Positions 22,700 through 33,635 of a stretch of 64,000 bases of DNA are shown here, piece by piece. Origin of the DNA: Eulemur rufifrons (Eukaryota > Chordata > Mammalia > Primates > Lemuridae); contig NW_027182936.1 of assembly GCF_041146395.1 (NCBI RefSeq), forward strand, positions 87,501 through 151,500, given 5' to 3'. Made by a program: the position numbers and the translations under genes. The notes beneath the pieces were generated by a model. The model ran no database searches, was not told where the DNA came from, and worked only from the letters and a program-made list of their open reading frames with translations. Numbering within the stretch: the first letter of the stretch is position 1; each line of letters starts with the position of its first letter.

Positions 22700-24515
22700 G
22701 GGTAGGATTCTGGTAATGTTTAGGGATGAAGATTAGTGTCAGGGTGGGGTCTTGGGTTAGGGGTTGGGGTTAAAGGTTAGTGTTAGGTTTAACAGTTACA
22801 GTTAGGTTTACGGTTAAGTCTCAGGGTTCGGGTTAAGGTTTGGGTTTAGCGTTTGGCACAGGGGTAGGCTTCAGTGTTAGCTTCATGGTTAAAGATTAGG
22901 AGTAGGGTTAGTGCGAGGGTTAAGGGTAAGGGTCAAGATTAAGGGTTCAGGTTGGGGTTAGGCTTAGGTTTAGGGTTAGGGGTCAAGGGTCAGGTATAGG
23001 GTTAAGTGTTTGGCTTAGGGTTGGGGTTTAGTGTTAAGTTTATCGTTAAGGATTAGGGTTAGGGTCAGGGTTAAATGCTTGGGTGCGGGTAATGGTTAGG
23101 GTCAGGGTTAAGGTTTATGGATAGGGTTAGTGTTAAGGGTTTACGGGTAGGTTTAGGGTTCAGGGTTAGAGTTAGCATTAGGGCTTAAGGTTAGGATTAG
23201 GTGGTAGGTTAGATTTTAGGGTTAGATCTAGGCGTTAGAGTAAGGGTTAAGAGATAGGGTTAGGTTTAATGCTTAGGATTAGGGTTAGGGTTTGGGGTTA
23301 AAGTAAGTGTTAGGGGTTAGGTTTAAGGATCAAAGGTTAGTGTTATTTTTAGCTGTAGTGTTAGGGTTAGGGATAAGGGATAAGGTTGGCCTGAGGGTTT
23401 TCCTTACTGTTAGGGTTAAGGGTCAGGCTTAGATTAAAGGTTAAGGTTAGGGTCAGCGTTAAGGGTTAGGGTGAGGGTTAACGGTTACGGTAAAGGTTAA
23501 GCGTTAGTGTTAGGGATTAGCGATTAGGGTTTTTGGTAAGTGTTAGGGTTAGGAGTTAGTGTTTTATGAAGGGGTATGGTTAGAATTAGGATTGGGGTTA
23601 GTGTTAGGGTTAGGTTTAGGAGTTAGGTTTAGGGTAAAAGGATAGGATTAGCGTTAAGGGTTGGGCTCAGGTTTAGGGTTAAAGTTTAGTGTTAGGGTTA
23701 ATGTTTAGTGTTATGGTCCAGTTTAAGTGTTAGGGTGAGGGTTAACGGTTAGGATTAGGCTTAGAGGTTGGGGATATAGTGAGGGTTCAGTGTTAGGGTT
23801 AGGTTTAGGGTTCAGGGTTAAGGTTAGCTGTAGGGGTTATGGTTAGGGTTAGGTGTTAGGTTAGTGTCAGGGTTAGGTCTAGTCGTGAGGGTAAGGTTTA
23901 GGGTTAGCTTTAAGAGCTAGGGTTAGGTTGAATGGATAGGATTAGGATTAGGGTTAAGGGTAAGGGTAAGGCTTAGGGGTTAGGGTGAAGGGTTAAGGGT
24001 TTTTGTTAGGCATAGCGTTGGGGTTAGAAGTAAGGGTTACTGTCAGTGTTAGGGTTGTAGGCAGGGTTACGGTTAGAGTTAGCGGTTTAGAATTAGGGTT
24101 AGGGATTAGGTGTTACAGTGACGACTAGGAGATAGGGTTAGAATTATGGGATAGGGGTTGTTCTCAGGGAATGGGTTATGCACTAACGTTAGGATAAGAG
24201 GTTAAAGTTAGGCTCACGGTGAGGTTTACGTGTTAAGGGGAGAAATAGGAACAGGGTTAGGTGTTATGTTCACGGTGAGGGATATCTGTTACAGGTATTG
24301 TTTATGCTTAGCGCACGGGCCCTGTCTGCCTTAGGCGGGGGTGGGGGGAGGTTAGGGGACTGGGATTGTCACCAGGATCCCACTGTATCGTACTCTGGGT
24401 ATGGGCCCGTGGGTTTGATGCAGGACACAGTGGTAGAGCCTCCTTTCACGCATGGCATGGGAGGATTGCAGGCTTTCTAAACTCTAAGAAAGCAAGAAGT
24501 CTGAGAATTAGATTT
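22700..24515 (+). repeat. Inverted copy of the 1.86-kb telomeric unit
   Basis: Reverse complements of irregular words from the left end occur in mirrored order. TTTACGGGTAGG at 23,139-23,150 mirrors CCTACCCGTAA at 533. GGTTTTCCTTACTGTTAGGG near 23,387-23,406 mirrors 262-280. TTTTATGAAGGGGTATGGTT near 23,562-23,581 mirrors 84-104. The unit is flanked by A cassettes about 1.8 kb apart, like those at 1,105 and 2,964. Confidence 0.8.
24311..24515 (+). repeat. A-type cassette (A1 subtype)
   Basis: GCGCACGGGCCCTGTCTGCC start, expanded G-run (GGCGGGGGTGGGGGGAGG), then the standard A order and a GAATTAGATTTAGGG end. The closest look-alikes are the A1 copies at 1,105 and 42,897, in inverse orientation. 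Confidence 0.88.
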
Positions 24516-25055
24516 AGGGTTAGGATTCTGGTTAGGGTTAAGGATGAAGTTTAGTGTTAGGGTGAGGGCTTAGGGTTAGGGATTAGGGTTAGGGTTAAAG
24601 GTTACTCTTAGGTTTAACGGTTACAGTTCGGTTTAGGGTTGAGGTTTACGGTTAGGGTTAAGATGAGGGGTTAGGGTTTGGTATAGGGTTAGGGTTAGGT
24701 ACAGGGTTAGGGTTAAGTGTTAGGTTTACGGTTGAAGATTAGGATTAGGGTTAGGATTAAAGGTTAGCGTGAGAGTTAACGGGTAGGGTTAAGGTTAAGA
24801 GTTAGGGTTAGGGTTTAGGTTTAGGGTTAAGGGTTAGGGTTAGCTTTAGGGTTCGAGTTATGTGTTAGGGTTTGTGTTAGAGGTTAGGGTTAGGTTTACT
24901 GTCCACGGTTAGGGTTACGTTTAGGGGTTAGCATTAGGGTTAAGGATTAGGTTTAGGGTAAGGGTTTAGAGTTAGTGTTGGGCTTTAGGCTCGGGGCTTA
25001 GGTTCAGGGTCAGGGGTTAGGGTTGGTGGTAGGGCTTAGATTTATCGGTCAGTTT

Positions 25056-25241
25056 AAGGGCACAGGACCTGGTTAATCTACGGTGAGAGGGGTGCGGTCG
25101 GAGTCATCACGAAAGCACAACATCATTCCCTGGGCCCTGGGACAAGATCTACATGCAGGACTCAGGCGGAGCCTCATCTCACACATGGCATGGCTGTATT
25201 GTAGGCTTGCTTCACTCGGGAATGGAAGTAGTGTGAGAATT
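25056..25241 (+). repeat. B-type cassette
   Basis: Reads AAGGGCACAGGACCTGGTTA, then GTGAGAGGGGTGC, ACATGCAGGACTCAGGCGGA, ATTGTAGGCTTGC and GTGTGAGAATTAGGG. B cassettes share both ends with A cassettes but differ in the middle. It lies 745 bp after the preceding A1 copy, against about 706 bp in the 3,433-bp units. Confidence 0.88.
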
Positions 25242-26061
25242 AGGGTTAGGGTTGGGGTTAGGGGTTTCGAGTTAGGGGTTAGGCTTGGAGTCAGGGTTAG
25301 GTGCTAGGGATTAGTGGTTAGGGTTAGAGTTAGTGTTACGGGTTAGGTGTTAACTCTGGTTTAGGGGGCCAGGGTAAGGTTTAGGTTTGGAGTTAGCGTT
25401 AGGGTTAGGCGTTAGGGTTAAGGGATAGGGTTAGGGTTAAGGGTTAGGCTTAGGGTAAGGGTTCAGGTTTAGGGTTAGGGTCACGGTTAAGGGTTAGGGT
25501 GAGGGTTAACAGTTAGGGATAGGGTTAGGGGGTTAGGGATAGGATTAGGGTTAAGGGTTAGGTTTATGGTTCAGGTTTAAGGTTAACATTAGGGGGTTAG
25601 GGTTAGTGTTAACTGTAAGTCAGTGTTAGGGTTAGATCTCTAGGCATTAAGGTAAAGGTTAGGTTTAAGGTTAAGTGTTAGGGTTATGTTTAATGGTTAG
25701 GCTTGGGATTAGGGTTAAGTGTTAGGGTTAAGGTTAGGGGTTATGACTAAGGATCAACGGTTAGGGTTATTTTTATGCGTAGGGTTAGGGTAAGGTGTTA
25801 GGGTTAGTGTTAGTGTTGTTGGTAGGGTTAAGGTTAGGGTTGGCGTTTCAGAATTCGGGATCAGGTGTTATGGTTATGGCTAGGAGTTAGCGTTAGAATT
25901 ACAGTATAGTGCTTTTTCTCAGGGTGTCATGCATTAACGTTAAGATAAGGTGTTAAAGTTAGGGTTATGGTGAGCTTTACCTCTTAAGGTGAGCAGTATG
26001 ATCAGGGTTAGGTGTTATGTTCTGGGTTAGTCTTATGGGTGAGGGGTAGGGTTTATGCTCT

Positions 26062-26257
26062 GGGCACGGGCCCTGTATGCACTAGGAGGCAAAGATAGGG
26101 GTCTGTGATGGTCGCTGGTAACCTACTCTATCGTATGCAGTGTATGGGCCTCTGGTTTCCTGCAGGACACTGTCGCAGAGCGGGCTTTCATGCATGGCTT
26201 AGTAGGATTGTAGGCTTTCAAAACTCTGAGAAAGCAAGAAGTCTGAGAATTAGATTT
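26062..26257 (+). repeat. A-type cassette (A3 subtype)
   Basis: Near copy of 21,968-22,164, including CTGTATGCACTAGGAGG and CATGCATGGCTTAGTAGG. It lies about 1 kb after a B cassette, the spacing seen in the inverted 3,433-bp unit. Confidence 0.88.
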
Positions 26258-26586
26258 CGGGTTAGGATTACGGCACGGTTTAGGGATGAAGATTAGTGTT
26301 AGGGTGAGGGCTTAGGGTTAAGGGTTAGGGTTAGGGTTAGGGTTGATGGTAGGTTGAAGTTTAGGGTTGGCACTTTAGAATATGGATGAGGTGTTATGGT
26401 TATGGCTAGGGATTAGGTTTAGAATTATGGGATAGGGCTTCTTCTTTGGGTGCTATGCATTAACGTTAACATAAGGGAATAAATTAGTGTTATGGTTAGG
26501 TTTATGTTTTAAGGTGAGCAACAGGATCAGGGTTAGGTTTTATGTTTGGAGTTAGGGTTATCTGTTAGGGATAGTGTTTTTGCTTA

Positions 26587-26784
26587 GCGCACGGGCCCTG
26601 TCTTCACCAGGAGGGGGGGGTTAGGGACTAGGATTGCCACTGGGAACCCGCTCTATCATGCACTAGTTATGGGCCCCCGGGTTTCTTGCAGGACACAGTG
26701 GCAGAGCCTCCTTTTACTCATGACATGGGAGAATTGTAGGCTTTCTAAACTCTGAGAAAGCAAGAAGTCTGAGAATTAGATTTA
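26587..26784 (+). repeat. A-type cassette (A2 subtype)
   Basis: GCGCACGGGCCCTGTCTTCA start, an uninterrupted G run in the variable tract (CAGGAGGGGGGGGTTAGG), CTCATGACATGGGAG in the A2 position. It is followed directly by a B cassette 699 bp later, with no A1 copy between. Confidence 0.87.
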
Positions 26785-27285
26785 GGGGTAGGTTTATGGT
26801 AATGTTTAGGGATGAAGGTTAGTGTTAGGGTGCGTTCTTAAGGTCAGTGGTTAGGGTTAAAGGTTAGTGTTAGGTTTAACCGTTACAGTCAGGTTTATGG
26901 TTATGTTTTAGGGTTAGGGTTAAGGTTAAGGTTTAGCGTTTGGTACAGTGTTAGGCTTAAGTTTTAGCTTTAGGGTTAAAGATTAGGATTAGGGTTAGGG
27001 TTAAGGGCTAGTGTGAGGGTTAATGATAAGGATCAAGACTAAGGGCTAGGGTTTTTGTTAGTGTTAGGAATAAGTCTTCGTGTAGGCTTTAGGGTTAGCG
27101 TTAAGTGTTATGGTTAGGGTTAGGTTTAGGGTTCATGGTTAGTGTTATGTTTATGGGTTAGTGTTAGGGTTAGGGATTAGGTTTAGGGTAAGGTTTTAGA
27201 GTTCGTGTTCAGCGTTACGGTCGGAGCTTATGTTTATGGTTAGGGGTTAGTGTTAGTGTTAGGGCTGAGATTTAGCTTTTAGTTT

Positions 27286-27472
27286 AAGGGCACAGGACCT
27301 GTTTTATTTACGGTGAGAAGGGTGCTGTCGGAGTCTCCACGAAAGCACAAAATCGTTCCCTGATCCTTGGGAAAGGACCTACATGCAGGACTCAGGTGGA
27401 GCCTCATCTCACGCATAGTATAGCTGTATTGTAGGCTTGCTTCACTCTGAGAATGGAAGTAGTGTGAGAATC
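27286..27472 (+). repeat. B-type cassette
   Basis: AAGGGCACAGGACCTGTTTT start, GTGAGAAGGGTGCTG, ACATGCAGGACTCAGGTGGA and GTGTGAGAATCAGGG end. Confidence 0.87.
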
Positions 27473-28135
27473 AGGGTTAGGGTTTGGGTTAGGGGTTTGG
27501 AGTTTGGGATTATGGTTCGAGTCAGGGTTAGGTCCTAGGGATTAGGAGTTAGGGTTAGTGTTAGGGATAGGGGTTAGTTGTTGGGTTTGGGTTAGGGTGC
27601 TAGGGTTAGGTTTAGGGTTGGGGTTAATATTAGGGTTAGCGTTTAGGGTTAAAGGATAGGATTATGGTTAAGGGTTTGGCTTAGGGTTAGGGTTAAGGGT
27701 TAGTGTTAAGGTTTAGGGTTAAGTTCAGGGTTACGTGTTAGGGTGAGGGTTAACAGTTAGGGTTATGGTTAGGGTCTTAGGGGTAGGGTTAGGGTTAGAG
27801 TTAGGGGTTAGGATTAAGGGTGAAGTGTTAGGGTTATTTTTAGGCATAGTTTTAAAGTTAGGGGCTAGGGTAATGTTTGGTTTGATGGTAGGTTTAAGGT
27901 TAGGGTTAGCAGTTTAGAATTCGCATTAGGGATTAGGTGTTATGGTTATGGCTTGGAGTTAGGGTTAGAATTCAGAGATAGGAGTTGTTCTCAGGGTAAG
28001 TGTTATGCATTAACGTTATGATAAGGGGTTAAATTTAGGGTTATGGTGAGATTTACATTTTAAGGTGAGCAATGGGATCAGGGTCAGGTGTTATGTTCAG
28101 GGTTATGGTTAGGGGTGAGGGGTAGGGTTTATGCT

Positions 28136-28339
28136 TACGACTCGGGCCCTGTCTGCACTAGGCAGGGGGGGAGGGGTTTGGGGTTGCGATTGTCGTCGGG
28201 AACCCACTCTAGTGTATGCTGAGTATGGGCACTGGGGTTTCCGGCAGGACACAGTGGTAGAGCCTCCTTTTATTCATGGCATGGGAGGATTGTAGGCTTT
28301 CTAACGCTGAGAAAGCAAGAAGTCTGATAATTAGATTTA
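28136..28339 (+). repeat. A-type cassette, diverged start
   Basis: The first bases read TACGACTCGGGCCCTGTCTG instead of TTAGGGCACGGGCCCTG. The rest follows the A order, with TTTCCGGCAGGACACAGTGG in place of TTTCATGCAGG. Confidence 0.85.
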
Positions 28340-28999
28340 GGGTTAGGATTATAGTTAGGGTTAGGAATGAGGTTAGTGCTAGGGTGAGGGATTAGGGCTA
28401 GGGATTATGGGTAGAGTAAAGGTTAAATGTTAGAGTTAGGTTTAACGGTTACAGTTAGGTTTAGGGTTACGTTTTAGGGTGAGGGTTATGGTTAGGGGTT
28501 AGGGTTTGGTACAGGGTTAGGGTTAAGTGTTAGGTTTAGGGTTAAAGATTAGAATTCGGATTAGGGTTGACGGTTAGTGTGAGTGTTAACGGTTAGGTTT
28601 GTGTTTAAGGGTTAGGGTTAGGGTTTAGGGCTAGTGTTAAGCGTTCGTGTTAGATTTAGGGTTAGAGTAAAGTGTTATGGTTAGGGTTATGGGTTAGCAT
28701 TAGGGTTAAAGGTTAAGGGTTAGGTTTATTTTCAGGCACAGGGTTAGGATTAGGTGTTAGGGTTAGTGTTACCGTTAAGGTTTTTTGTAGGCTTAAGGTT
28801 AGGTTTAGCAGTTTAGAATTAGGGTTAGGGATTAGGTGCTATGGTTATGGTAAGGAGTTAGGGTTAGAATTATGGCATAGGGGTTGGTCTCAGGGTCAGT
28901 TTTATGCTTAAAGTTAGGGTAAGCGGTTAAAGTTAGTGTTACGGTGAGCTTTACGTGTTAAGGTGAGCAATAGGATCAGGGTTAGGTTTTATGTTCAGG

Positions 29000-29060
29000 G
29001 TTAGGGTTATGGGTGAGGGGTAGAGTTTATACTTAGGGTTAGGGTTAGGGTTAGGGTTTA
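29000..29060 (+). other. Cassette flank without its cassette
   Basis: The usual A upstream flank (GGGTGAGGGGTAGAGTTTAT, ACTTAGGG) is present to about 29,039. Instead of continuing GCACGGGCCCTG it passes into four perfect TTAGGG-type repeats and ordinary degenerate sequence. The next A cassette is 300 bp further on. Confidence 0.7.
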
Positions 29061-29351
29061 GGCTTAAGGATCAAGGGTTAGGGTTAGGGTTAGTGTTAGG
29101 GCTGTTGGTAGGGTTAAATTTAGGGTTAGCAGCTTACAATTAGGTATTAGGTTTTACAGTTATGAATAAGAGTTAGGGTTAGAATTATGGGATAGGTGTT
29201 GTCCTCAGGGTAAGTATTATTCATTAACGTTAGGATAAGGGGTTAGGGTTAGGGTTATGGTGAGTTTTACATGTTAAGGTGAGCAATAGGATCAGGGTCA
29301 GATGTTATGATCAGGGTTATGGTTATGGGTTAGGGGCAGTGTTTATGCTTA

Positions 29352-29549
29352 GGGCACAGGCCCTGTCTTCACTAGGTGGGGGGGCTCGGAGGCTGGGATT
29401 GTCACCAGGAACCCACTCTATCGTATGCTGGGTATGGGCCTCTGGGTTTCATGCAGGGCACAGTGGCAGAGCCTCCTTTCATGCATGGCATGGGAGGATT
29501 GTAGGCTTTCTAAACTCTGAGAAAGCAAGAAGTCTCAGAATTAGATTTA
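29352..29549 (+). repeat. A-type cassette
   Basis: GGGCACAGGCCCTGTCTTCA start, in which ACAGG-C-CCTGT is a perfect interrupted palindrome. The TTGTAGGCTTTCTAAACTCT at 29,499-29,518 differs at only two bases from satellite 8,023-8,042. The longest open frame of the window (102 codons) crosses this copy but runs into telomeric repeat at both ends. Confidence 0.88.
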
Positions 29550-29956
29550 GGGTTAGGATTACGGTTAGGGTTAGGGATGAAGTTTAGTGTTAGGGAGAGG
29601 GCTTAGTGTTAGGGATTAGGGTTTGGTACAGGGTTAGGGTTAAGTGTTCGGCTTAGGGGTAAAGATTAGGATTAGTGTTAGGTTTAAGGGTTAGCTGAGG
29701 GTTAACGGTTAGGGTTAAGGTGAAGGGTTAGGGTTAGGGTTTAGGGTTAGGATTAGGGGTTCGTGTTAGGTTTAGGGTTACACTTAAGTGTTAGGGTTTA
29801 GGTTCAGGTTTAGGGTTCATGGTTAAGGTTATGTTTAGGGGTTAGGTTTAGGGGTTAGGTTTCGTGTAAGGGTATAGTGTTAGTGAAGGGAGTTTGGGTC
29901 AGGGTTTCTGTTTAGGGTAGGGGTTAGTGTTAGGACTTAGATTTAGCGATTAGTTT

Positions 29957-30145
29957 AAGGTCAGAGGACCTGTTTAATCTATGGTGAGAAGGGTGTGGAA
30001 TCGGTCGCTGAGACACCACAGCATTGTACCCTGGGCCTTGGGCTCAGACGTACATGCAGGAATCAGGGGGAGCCTGTTCTCATGCATGGCATGGTTGTAT
30101 TGTAGGCTTGGTTAACTCTTAGAATGGAAGAAGTGTGAGAATTAG
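29957..30145 (+). repeat. B-type cassette
   Basis: AAGGTCAGAGGACCTGTTTA start, ATGGTGAGAAGGGTG, GTACCCTGGGCCTTGGGC, ACATGCAGGAATCAGGGGG and AAGTGTGAGAATTAGGG end. Confidence 0.87.
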
Positions 30146-30455
30146 GGTTATGGTTAGGGTTAGGGATTTGGGTTTAGGAGAGAGTGTTCAAATGAGGGTT
30201 AGGGGTTAGGCATTAGGGGTTAGGGTTAGTGTTAGGGTTAGGGGTTGGGGTGAGGGTTGGGTTAGGGGCTAGGGTTAGGTTTAGGGTTGGGGTTAGTGTT
30301 AGCGTTCGAGTTAGGGATTAGAGTTAGGGTTAAGGGATAGGATTAGGGTTAAGAGTTTGGCTTAGGGTTCAGGTTAAGGGTTAGGGTTATGGTTAAAGAT
30401 TAGTGTTAGTTTAAACAGTTACAGTTAGGTTTAGGGTTAAATTTTAGGGTGAGGG

Positions 30456-30502
30456 CTTTTTAAACTCTGAGAGAGGAAGACGTCTGAGATTAAGATTTAG
30501 GG
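30456..30502 (+). repeat. A-type cassette fragment (3' end only)
   Basis: CTTTTTAAACTCTGAGAGAG followed by GAAGACGTCTGAGATTAAGA matches the last 45-50 bp of A cassettes. The downstream flank (GGGATGACGATTAGTGTTAG, GGGTGAGGGCTTAGGG) is also that of an A cassette, so the fragment sits in its proper context with the first ~150 bp missing. Confidence 0.8.
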
Positions 30503-31058
30503 ATAGGATTATGGTTAGGATTAGGGATGACGATTAGTGTTAGGGTGAGGGCTTAGGGTTAAGGGTTAGGGATAGAGTTAGGGTTAAGGTTAGTGTTAGT
30601 TTTAACGGTTAAAGTTAGGTTTAGGGTTAAGGTTTATTGTCAGGGTTAAGGTCAGGGGTTAGGGTTTCGTACAGGGTAAGAGTTAAGTGTTAGGTTTAGG
30701 GTTAAAGATTAGCATTATGGTTAGTGTTAAAGGTTAGTGTGAGGGTAAAAGTTTAGGGTTAAGTTTAAGGGCTAGGGTTAGGGGTTAGTGTTAGGGTTAA
30801 GGGGTCTTGTTAGGTTTAGGGTTACAGTTAAGTGTTATGGTTAGTGTTAGGGGTTACGGTTAGGCTTAGGGTTCATGGTTAGTGTAACATTTAGGGGTTA
30901 GGGCTAGGGTTAAATGATAGTGTTAGAGTTAAGGCTTAGGCTTTGGGTAAAGGTTTAGGGATAGGTTTACGGGTTAGGGTTAGTGTCAGGGTTAAATGTT
31001 AGGGTGAGAGTTAACAGTTATGGTTAGGGTTATTGGTTAGGGGTTGTGTTTATGCTTA

Positions 31059-31243
31059 GGGCACGTGCCTTGTCTGCACTAGGCGGAGAGGTTAGGGGGC
31101 TAGCATATTCGCCGGGAAATCACTCTATCGTATGCTGGGTATTGGCCCCTGGACACAGTGGCAGGGCCTCCTTTCACACATGGCATGGGAGGATTATAGG
31201 CTTTCTAAACTCTGAGAAAGAAAAAGTCTGAGAATTAGATTTA
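31059..31243 (+). repeat. A-type cassette, internally shortened
   Basis: GGGCACGTGCCTTGTCTGCA start. A short deletion removes the TTTCATGCA usually found before GGACACAGTGG (CCCCTGGACACAGTGG at about 31,146), and the AGCAAG near the end is reduced to AAAAAG. Confidence 0.85.
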
Positions 31244-31757
31244 GGGTTAGGATTATGGTTAGAATTAGGGATGAAGTTTAGTGTTAAGGTGATGCCTTAG
31301 GGTTAGGGGTTAGGTTTAGGGTCAGAGTTAAAGGTCAGTGTTAGGTTTAACAGTTACAGTTAGGTTTAGCGTTAAGGTTTAGTGTTAGGGTTCAGTTTAG
31401 GGGATAGGTTTTGGTACAGGTTAAGGTTTAAGTGTTAAGTTTAGAGTTAAAGATTACAATTAGGGTTAGGTTTAAAGGTAAGTGTGAGGATTAACGGTTA
31501 GGGTTAAGCATGAGGGTTAGGGATTAGGTTTAGTGTTAAGGGTTTATGTTAGTTTAGGGTTAGAGTTAAGTGTTATGGTTAGGGTTAGGGGTTAGGGTTA
31601 GATATAGGGTGCATGGTTAGGGTTACGTTTAGGGGTTAGGGTTACGGGTTAGGTTTAGGGTGAGTGTTTGGTGTTAGTGTTGGGCATTAGGATAAGGGCT
31701 TAGGTTTAGGGTTAGCGTTTAGGTTTAGTGTTGGGGCTTAGATTTAGCGGTTAGTTT

Positions 31758-31945
31758 AAGGGCACAGGACCTGTTTAATCTATGGTGAGAAGGGTGCAGA
31801 ATTGGTCCCCTTGACACCACACCATCGTACCTGGGCCTTGGGCCCAGACCTACATGCAGGACTCAGGCGGAGCCTCTTCTCACTCATGGCATGGCTCTAT
31901 TGTAGGCTTGGTGAACTCTGAAAATGGAGGAAGTGTGAGAATTAG
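31758..31945 (+). repeat. B-type cassette
   Basis: AAGGGCACAGGACCTGTTTA start, ACACCACACCATCGTACCTG, ACATGCAGGACTCAGGCGGA, CTATTGTAGGCTTGGTGAAC and GTGTGAGAATTAGGG end. Confidence 0.88.
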
Positions 31946-32721
31946 GGTTATGGTTATGGTTAATTGTTTGGGGTTAGGGGTTAGGGTTCGAGTGTGGTTC
32001 AGGGGTTAGAAATTAGGAGTTAGTGTTAGTGTTAGGGTTAGGGGTTAGGGGTTAGTGTTGGTTTAGGGGCTAGGGTTAGATTCAGAGTTAGGGTTAGTGT
32101 TAGGGTTAGGGTTAGGGATTATGGTTAGGGTTAGGAATTAGGGTTAGGGTTAGGCTTAAGGGATAGGATTAGGGTAAAGGGTTAAGGCTTAGGGTTAGCA
32201 TTAGGGATTAGGGTTAGGGTTAAATGTTAGGGTTTTGGTCTGATTTAAGGGTTAGGGTGAGCGTTAACAGTTAGGGTTAAGGTTAATTGTTAGGATTGGG
32301 GGTTAGGCTTAAGGATTCGTATTAGGGTTAGGGTATAAGGGTGAGACTTAAGTCTTATGGTTAGGGACAGGGCTTTTGGTTAGGGATAAGGGTTAGGAGT
32401 TAGGGTTACTTTTAGGCATAGGGTAGGATTAGGGGTGAGGGTTAGGGTTAGGGTTAGTGTTAGGGTTGTTGGTAGTGTTAAGGTTAGGGTTAGCAGTTTA
32501 GAATTAGGGTTAGGGATTAGGTTTTATGGTTATGGCTAAGATTTAGGGTTAGAATTATGGGATAGGCGTTGTTCTCAGTGTAAGTGTTATGCATTAACTT
32601 TAGGAGATGCGGTTAAAGTTAGGGTTACAGTGTGGTCTACATGATAAGGTGAGCAGTAGGATCAGGGTTAGGTGTTACGTTCAAGGTTAGGGTTATATGT
32701 TAGGCGTACTTTTTATGCTTA

Positions 32722-32919
32722 GGGCACGGGCCCTGTCTGCACTAGGCGGGAGGATTAGGGGTCTAGGATTGTGGCCGAGAACTTTCTCTATCGTACACTG
32801 GGTATGGGTCCCTGGGTTTCATGCAGGACACAGTGGCAGAGCCTCTTTTCACGCATGGCATGGGAGGATTGTAGGCTTTCTAAACTCTGAGAAAGCAAGA
32901 AGTCTGAGAATTAGATTTA
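32722..32919 (+). repeat. A-type cassette
   Basis: GGGCACGGGCCCTGTCTGCA start, TTTCATGCAGGACACAGTGG and GTCTGAGAATTAGATTTA end, close to the A consensus. The middle has GGCCGAGAACTTTCTC where other copies have a variant of CACCGGGAACCCACTC. Confidence 0.88.
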
Positions 32920-33446
32920 GGGATAGGATTATGGTTAGTGTTAAGGATAAAGTTTAGCATTAGGGTGAGGGCTTAGGGTTAGGGGTTAGAGTTACGGTCA
33001 GGGTTAAAGGTTAGTGTTAGGTTTAATGGTTACAGTTAGCTTTAGGGTCAAGTGTTAGGGTTAAGGTTAAGGTTAGGGGTTAGGTTTTGGTACAGGGTAA
33101 GGGTTAACTGTTAGGTTTAGGGTTAAAGATTACGATTAGGGTTAGGTTTAAGGGTTAGTGTGAGAGTTAACGGTTAGGGTTAAGGTTAAGTGTTAGGGTT
33201 AGTGGTTAAGTTTAGGTTTAAGTGTTCGTGTTAGGTTTAGGGTTAGAGTTAAGTGTTATGGTTAGGGTTTGGGGTTAGGGTTAGGTTTAGGGTTCATCGT
33301 TAGGGTTACGTTTAGGCATTAGGGTTATGGGTAAGGATTAGGGTAAGGGTTTAATGTTAGTGTTGGGCGTTAGGGTCAGGGCTTAAGTTTAGGGTTAAGG
33401 GTTAGTGTTAGAGTTAGCGTTAGGGCTTAGATTTAGAGGTTATTTT

Positions 33447-33635
33447 AAGGGCACAGGACCTGTGTAATCTATGGTGAGAAGTGTGCAGAATGGGTCATCG
33501 CCACACCACACCATCGTACCCTAGGCCTTGGGCCCAGACCTACATGCAGGTCTCAGACAGAGCCTCTTCTCACGCATGGCATGGTTTTATTGTAGGCTTG
33601 GCTAACTCTGAGAATGGAGGAAGTGTGAGAATTAT
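33447..33635 (+). repeat. B-type cassette
   Basis: The start contains CACAGGACCTGTG, a perfect 6-bp inverted repeat around a central A. The remainder follows the B order to GTGTGAGAATTATGG. Confidence 0.88.

Noticed and set aside
24311..24515. Cassette as a recognised transposon or LTR
   Set aside because: No terminal inverted repeats joining the two ends, no target-site duplication that could be seen in the telomeric background, no poly-A tail and no coding remnant. An old non-autonomous insertion remains possible but is not shown.
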